Source of the DNA: Pipra filicauda
Lineage: Eukaryota; Chordata; Aves; Passeriformes; Pipridae
DNA: 64,000 nucleotides
Direction of reading: 5' to 3'
Assembly (NCBI RefSeq): GCF_003945595.2
Contig: NW_024104096.1
Location: forward strand, 4,397,501-4,461,500
A program made the position numbers and the translations under genes. Positions 61,172 to 64,000 of this stretch are shown here, piece after piece. The notes beneath the pieces are model-generated. The model ran no database searches and was not told where the DNA came from. It was given only the letters and a program-made list of their open reading frames with translations. The first letter of the stretch is position 1. Each line of letters begins with the position of its first letter.

Positions 61172-64000
61172 AAAAAAAGGTGAACAGTGAACCAAGCATA
61201 CATGCACTATTACACTGTGCTATTACAATTTTTTGTCAGCTTTTTAAAGAGACCTTTAAAGTCAATTTATTCACAGTGCTTGCCGAAAGAAAGAAAAAAG
61301 TTTCAAACTCAACTTCTATACTCTTGCTTGTGTGATTATCTGTGGTATTTTCTTTTTTTTTTCCTTTTTTTTTGGTAGCAGTGATTGCTAAAAAAAAAAA
61401 AGAAAAAAAGTTTAATAATGACTTGTCTACTGAAACAAGTGGAAAGTGTGTTCCAGAACACATTTGATTGTTTGAATAGATTTCTCTTCTCCGCAGATGT
61501 TCCTGGAGTAGATTGGCCTTTTTTTTTTTTTTTTTATTCCCTCCCAAGGGAAGAGTGGTGGAGGCCAACTGTATAGTGGAATGTTAGAAGCAAACCATGA
61601 ATTTATAATGTGAGCAAAGGATCTTAGACATGCAGGGAAGGATGCATCTAGTTAATTGGTTCTCTCCACCTCCTCTGTCCTGTAGCGTCTGAGGTGGTGT
61701 ACACAGCTTCCTGGTGCATATAAAAAAAGCTGGCTTTTAACTTTCCTGGCATATGATGTGTTGGTAGGAGTGAAAAATGTTTGCAGTAACATTATTTGCT
61801 ATTGTACGCCTGTTGTTTCTGTCATATGTGATTGGGAGACATTACCTTTTTGGTTATTTAGTAGCTTTGAAATCTGTAGTTCTTTGGCCAAATATGTCTG
61901 CTATAATCAAATGATTACGAGGTTCACCTAAAGGGATGAATTTGTACTGTAGCTGATTTTGTGTTTTATATAATTTGAAAAAAGCAAGGCATACCTTGAG
62001 ATCTTTTTTTTTCTAACTGGACATTATTTTATACGAAAGTGAAAAAAATGCAACTTTTTTTTCTCCCTAGCCATATTCTTACTTGTCTTAACTGTCTATA
62101 AAACAATGTAGGCAGTCACTTTATAACTGTTCTAGGAGGTAGCATGTGAAGTGTTGAGCTGTGTAGGTAGTGATGACTGTGCAGAATTGAGCACTGCTTG
62201 TGTATTCATTGCTAATAGCTCCCCCTCCTTGAGTCGATTTGTACTGTGGGTTTTTTTTCCCTTCAGATGACAGGGATATGGTTTTGTGTAGATGTTATTT
62301 CGTCCATTTTGCCCCAGGAAAAACATTTAGTAATTTATAAATAAAATACACATAAAAATGGGAGAAATCAAATGGTAGATTTTTCACAACAAAGACACTA
62401 GTAATTTCAATACTGTGAGGTGAAGTTGAAATAGTTCAATCTATGGACTTATCAACTGTCGAATTTTAGAACTAGGAAAATTAGTGAATTCCTATAACTT
62501 GTGTAGAAGAGGAGTCCTATCTTGGGTCTCTGATCTATAAGAAAAATGAGCAAGAAATATCTTGTTTTCTGAGCTTTTGATTACATCTCCAAGTGATACT
62601 ACTCAACCAGCAAATTAACATGTGCTTTATGTGATGTGTAGCTCAAGTGTGGCTCCAATAGCTGTGTGGATGTGAGAACTTGCAGAAAACAGGTTGTGGT
62701 ATTTTTAAAATTTATTTTAATTCTTTATTTTTCACAACTGTTAAACAGAAACTGACAATGTTCACAGTAAGAAACCCCCACAAAATCCCCAGAGACAATA
62801 TTATACCAAAGAAAATTTTTATCTATTCTATTGGGAGGTATTTGGAAAGAATTTTCTTTTTTTTCCGCTCCTCTATTCCGAGTGGAGATGAAACTGAGTG
62901 AGCTCACTAAGGTCTTACTGACTATCCAGAATAGCAAATATGAAATTTTTACAAAGACCTTTCTTTACAAATTTTTACAAGACCTTTCTAATTCTGTGTT
63001 TGATGTCCCATTAGATTTTAATGCTATAATTTAGTCTATTTGTTGTCTCTTGATTGTTTTAAAGTGATGGATCCCTACTTAAATGTAGGCATTTTTTTTC
63101 TTAGATTCCTTTTTTCTTTTTCTTCTGTGGATATTGTTTTATTGTTAGGTATTCTATTTTCCTTAGAAAATAGAGTGGTTTGCTTTTTTTGTGAGCTCTG
63201 GGTTGTCTATAGTTCAGAAACATTGAGAAGCTGACTACATCGTTTTTCTGTAATATTTTCTGAACAGTAACTTGTTTTCAGACTGTTTGCATATTTTAAA
63301 GCTGTTTAAGAGCTGCAAAATAACAGGAAGTTATGCAAATTGTTTTTAAATGGTGAAGGATAAACTAACAAAGGGTGATAGAGTGGGATGGCAAGTCTTG
63401 AATCATATCCTCAGTTGAACGTCACATTAGTGATTAGCTGAATAAATACTCTAGTGAAAAGAGGAAAAATGTTTAGTTCATCTTATCTTTTAAAATAAAA
63501 CTTACAAACTAGTGACCATTGATCAGAATGTGTACAAATAGTTGTAGAAAGAGTACCTAAAGTGTGGTAAATCATTGATCAAATCCATTTAGTGAGAAGG
63601 AGATATTGTGTGATAGTTCTTTGATGGAGTCCAGTTCTGGGCCCAGGGAAGGCTCAGGTCCTGCATTGTCCCGTGCAGTCCTGTTCTGGAGGCCAATGGT
63701 GCTCAAGTTTGTGTGATCTGTCCATGGTAGCTCTGCTCTACTCTCTGCCCTTGCCTGTCCCAGTCTTATTTCTTGCAGGCCTAAAGACATGCTTCAGTTA
63801 CCTAGAGGGGTGCACAGTTTAATTTGTGAAGGTGATAAAGCAGAAAAAAATGTCTCATCTAGAGGAAATTCCAGAGGAAGGAGTTTGGAAAACACTCTCC
63901 ACTCCCCCTTTTCAAGTCACCTAGTCCATTTTTAGATGTGGGCAGTAATAGGACTGTGAGCTTGTTACTTGGAAAATGAATGACTGCTTTGTGGCTGTAT
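61172..64000 (+). other. LRMDA intron 2, end of window
   Basis: AT-rich with several A and T runs (61.39-61.41 kb and 61.52-61.54 kb) and a small 26-nt-offset duplication at 62943-62990. A GC-richer patch at 63.62-63.78 kb is not recognised. No LRMDA exon 3 was found. Confidence 0.45.
62943..62990. repeat. Short imperfect tandem duplication (26-nt offset)
   Basis: The block aaatttttacaaagaccttt is followed 26 nt later by aaatttttacaagaccttt, nearly identical apart from one indel. It looks like a slippage duplication. Confidence 0.85.

Larger units (their letters stand above)
13720..64000 (+). other. LRMDA: LRMDA gene, 5' part (exons 1-2 and part of intron 2)
   Basis: The gene enters at the CpG island and runs off the right edge. 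Two coding exons are supported: 14048-14077 and 18435-18535. The spliced reading frame is MAGVVVSGAQ joined to [14 protein letters not shown] and onward to LDLSFNLLR, 43 full codons plus 2 nt. The order, phase and wording match the N-terminus of vertebrate LRMDA as I remember it. The remaining exons, coding for the rest of the leucine-rich repeats and the C-terminal tail, were not found, as expected for a gene with very long introns. The last 45 kb of the window is therefore intron 2. Confidence 0.8.

Noticed and set aside
18536..64000. Search for LRMDA exon 3 (continuation of the leucine-rich repeats)
   Set aside because: I found no acceptor-bounded segment with a LExLxLxxN-type repeat in the right phase, so I did not place an exon 3.
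1..64000. CRISPR array, bacterial operon, rRNA or tRNA gene
   Set aside because: I saw no regularly spaced repeats, operon-like ORF packing, tRNA T-loop (GGTTCGA-type) signatures with matching arms, or rRNA-like conserved blocks. The DNA is vertebrate nuclear in character.

Overview
The window looks like avian nuclear DNA: AT-rich and gene-poor, with several truncated CR1 retroposons whose 3' ends match the bird CR1 consensus as I remember it, and one sharp CpG island. I cannot name the species. It holds the 5' end of one recognisable protein-coding gene, LRMDA (leucine-rich melanocyte differentiation associated, formerly C10orf11), on the plus strand. In other vertebrates this gene spreads over very long introns in a gene desert, which fits the layout here.

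Layout. 1-13.2 kb is upstream intergenic DNA with one reverse CR1 tail (1729-1990), simple repeats and no recognised gene. At 13.28-13.71 kb a forward CR1 tail abuts a CpG island (about 13.71-14.70 kb). The island contains the start codon and 30-nt coding exon 1 (14048-14077, strong donor). Intron 1 (about 4.4 kb) leads to exon 2 (18435-18535), which begins the leucine-rich repeat domain. From 18.5 kb to the end the window is intron 2. Exon 3 was not found and probably lies outside.

Inside intron 2 are two more CR1 fragments (21.4 and 54.3 kb), simple repeats, hairpins, a 26-bp perfect palindrome (51.07 kb) and several low-repeat stretches that look like conserved non-coding or enhancer sequence, proposed from composition only. 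Three items are less ordinary. (1) A minus-strand terminal-exon-like ORF at 47.36-47.60 kb is tandemly duplicated. The second copy is identical over 243 bp and then eroded by a series of block deletions. (2) A plus-strand terminal-exon-like segment at 38.46 kb has a strong acceptor, 28 codons, a stop and a nearby AATAAA. (3) Both strands carry long overlapping ORFs at 36.84-37.55 kb.

I see no operons, CRISPR arrays, tRNA or rRNA genes, or intact transposons. No exotic new system is evident. The best candidates for novelty are the duplicated nested exon and the possible alternative LRMDA terminal exon.
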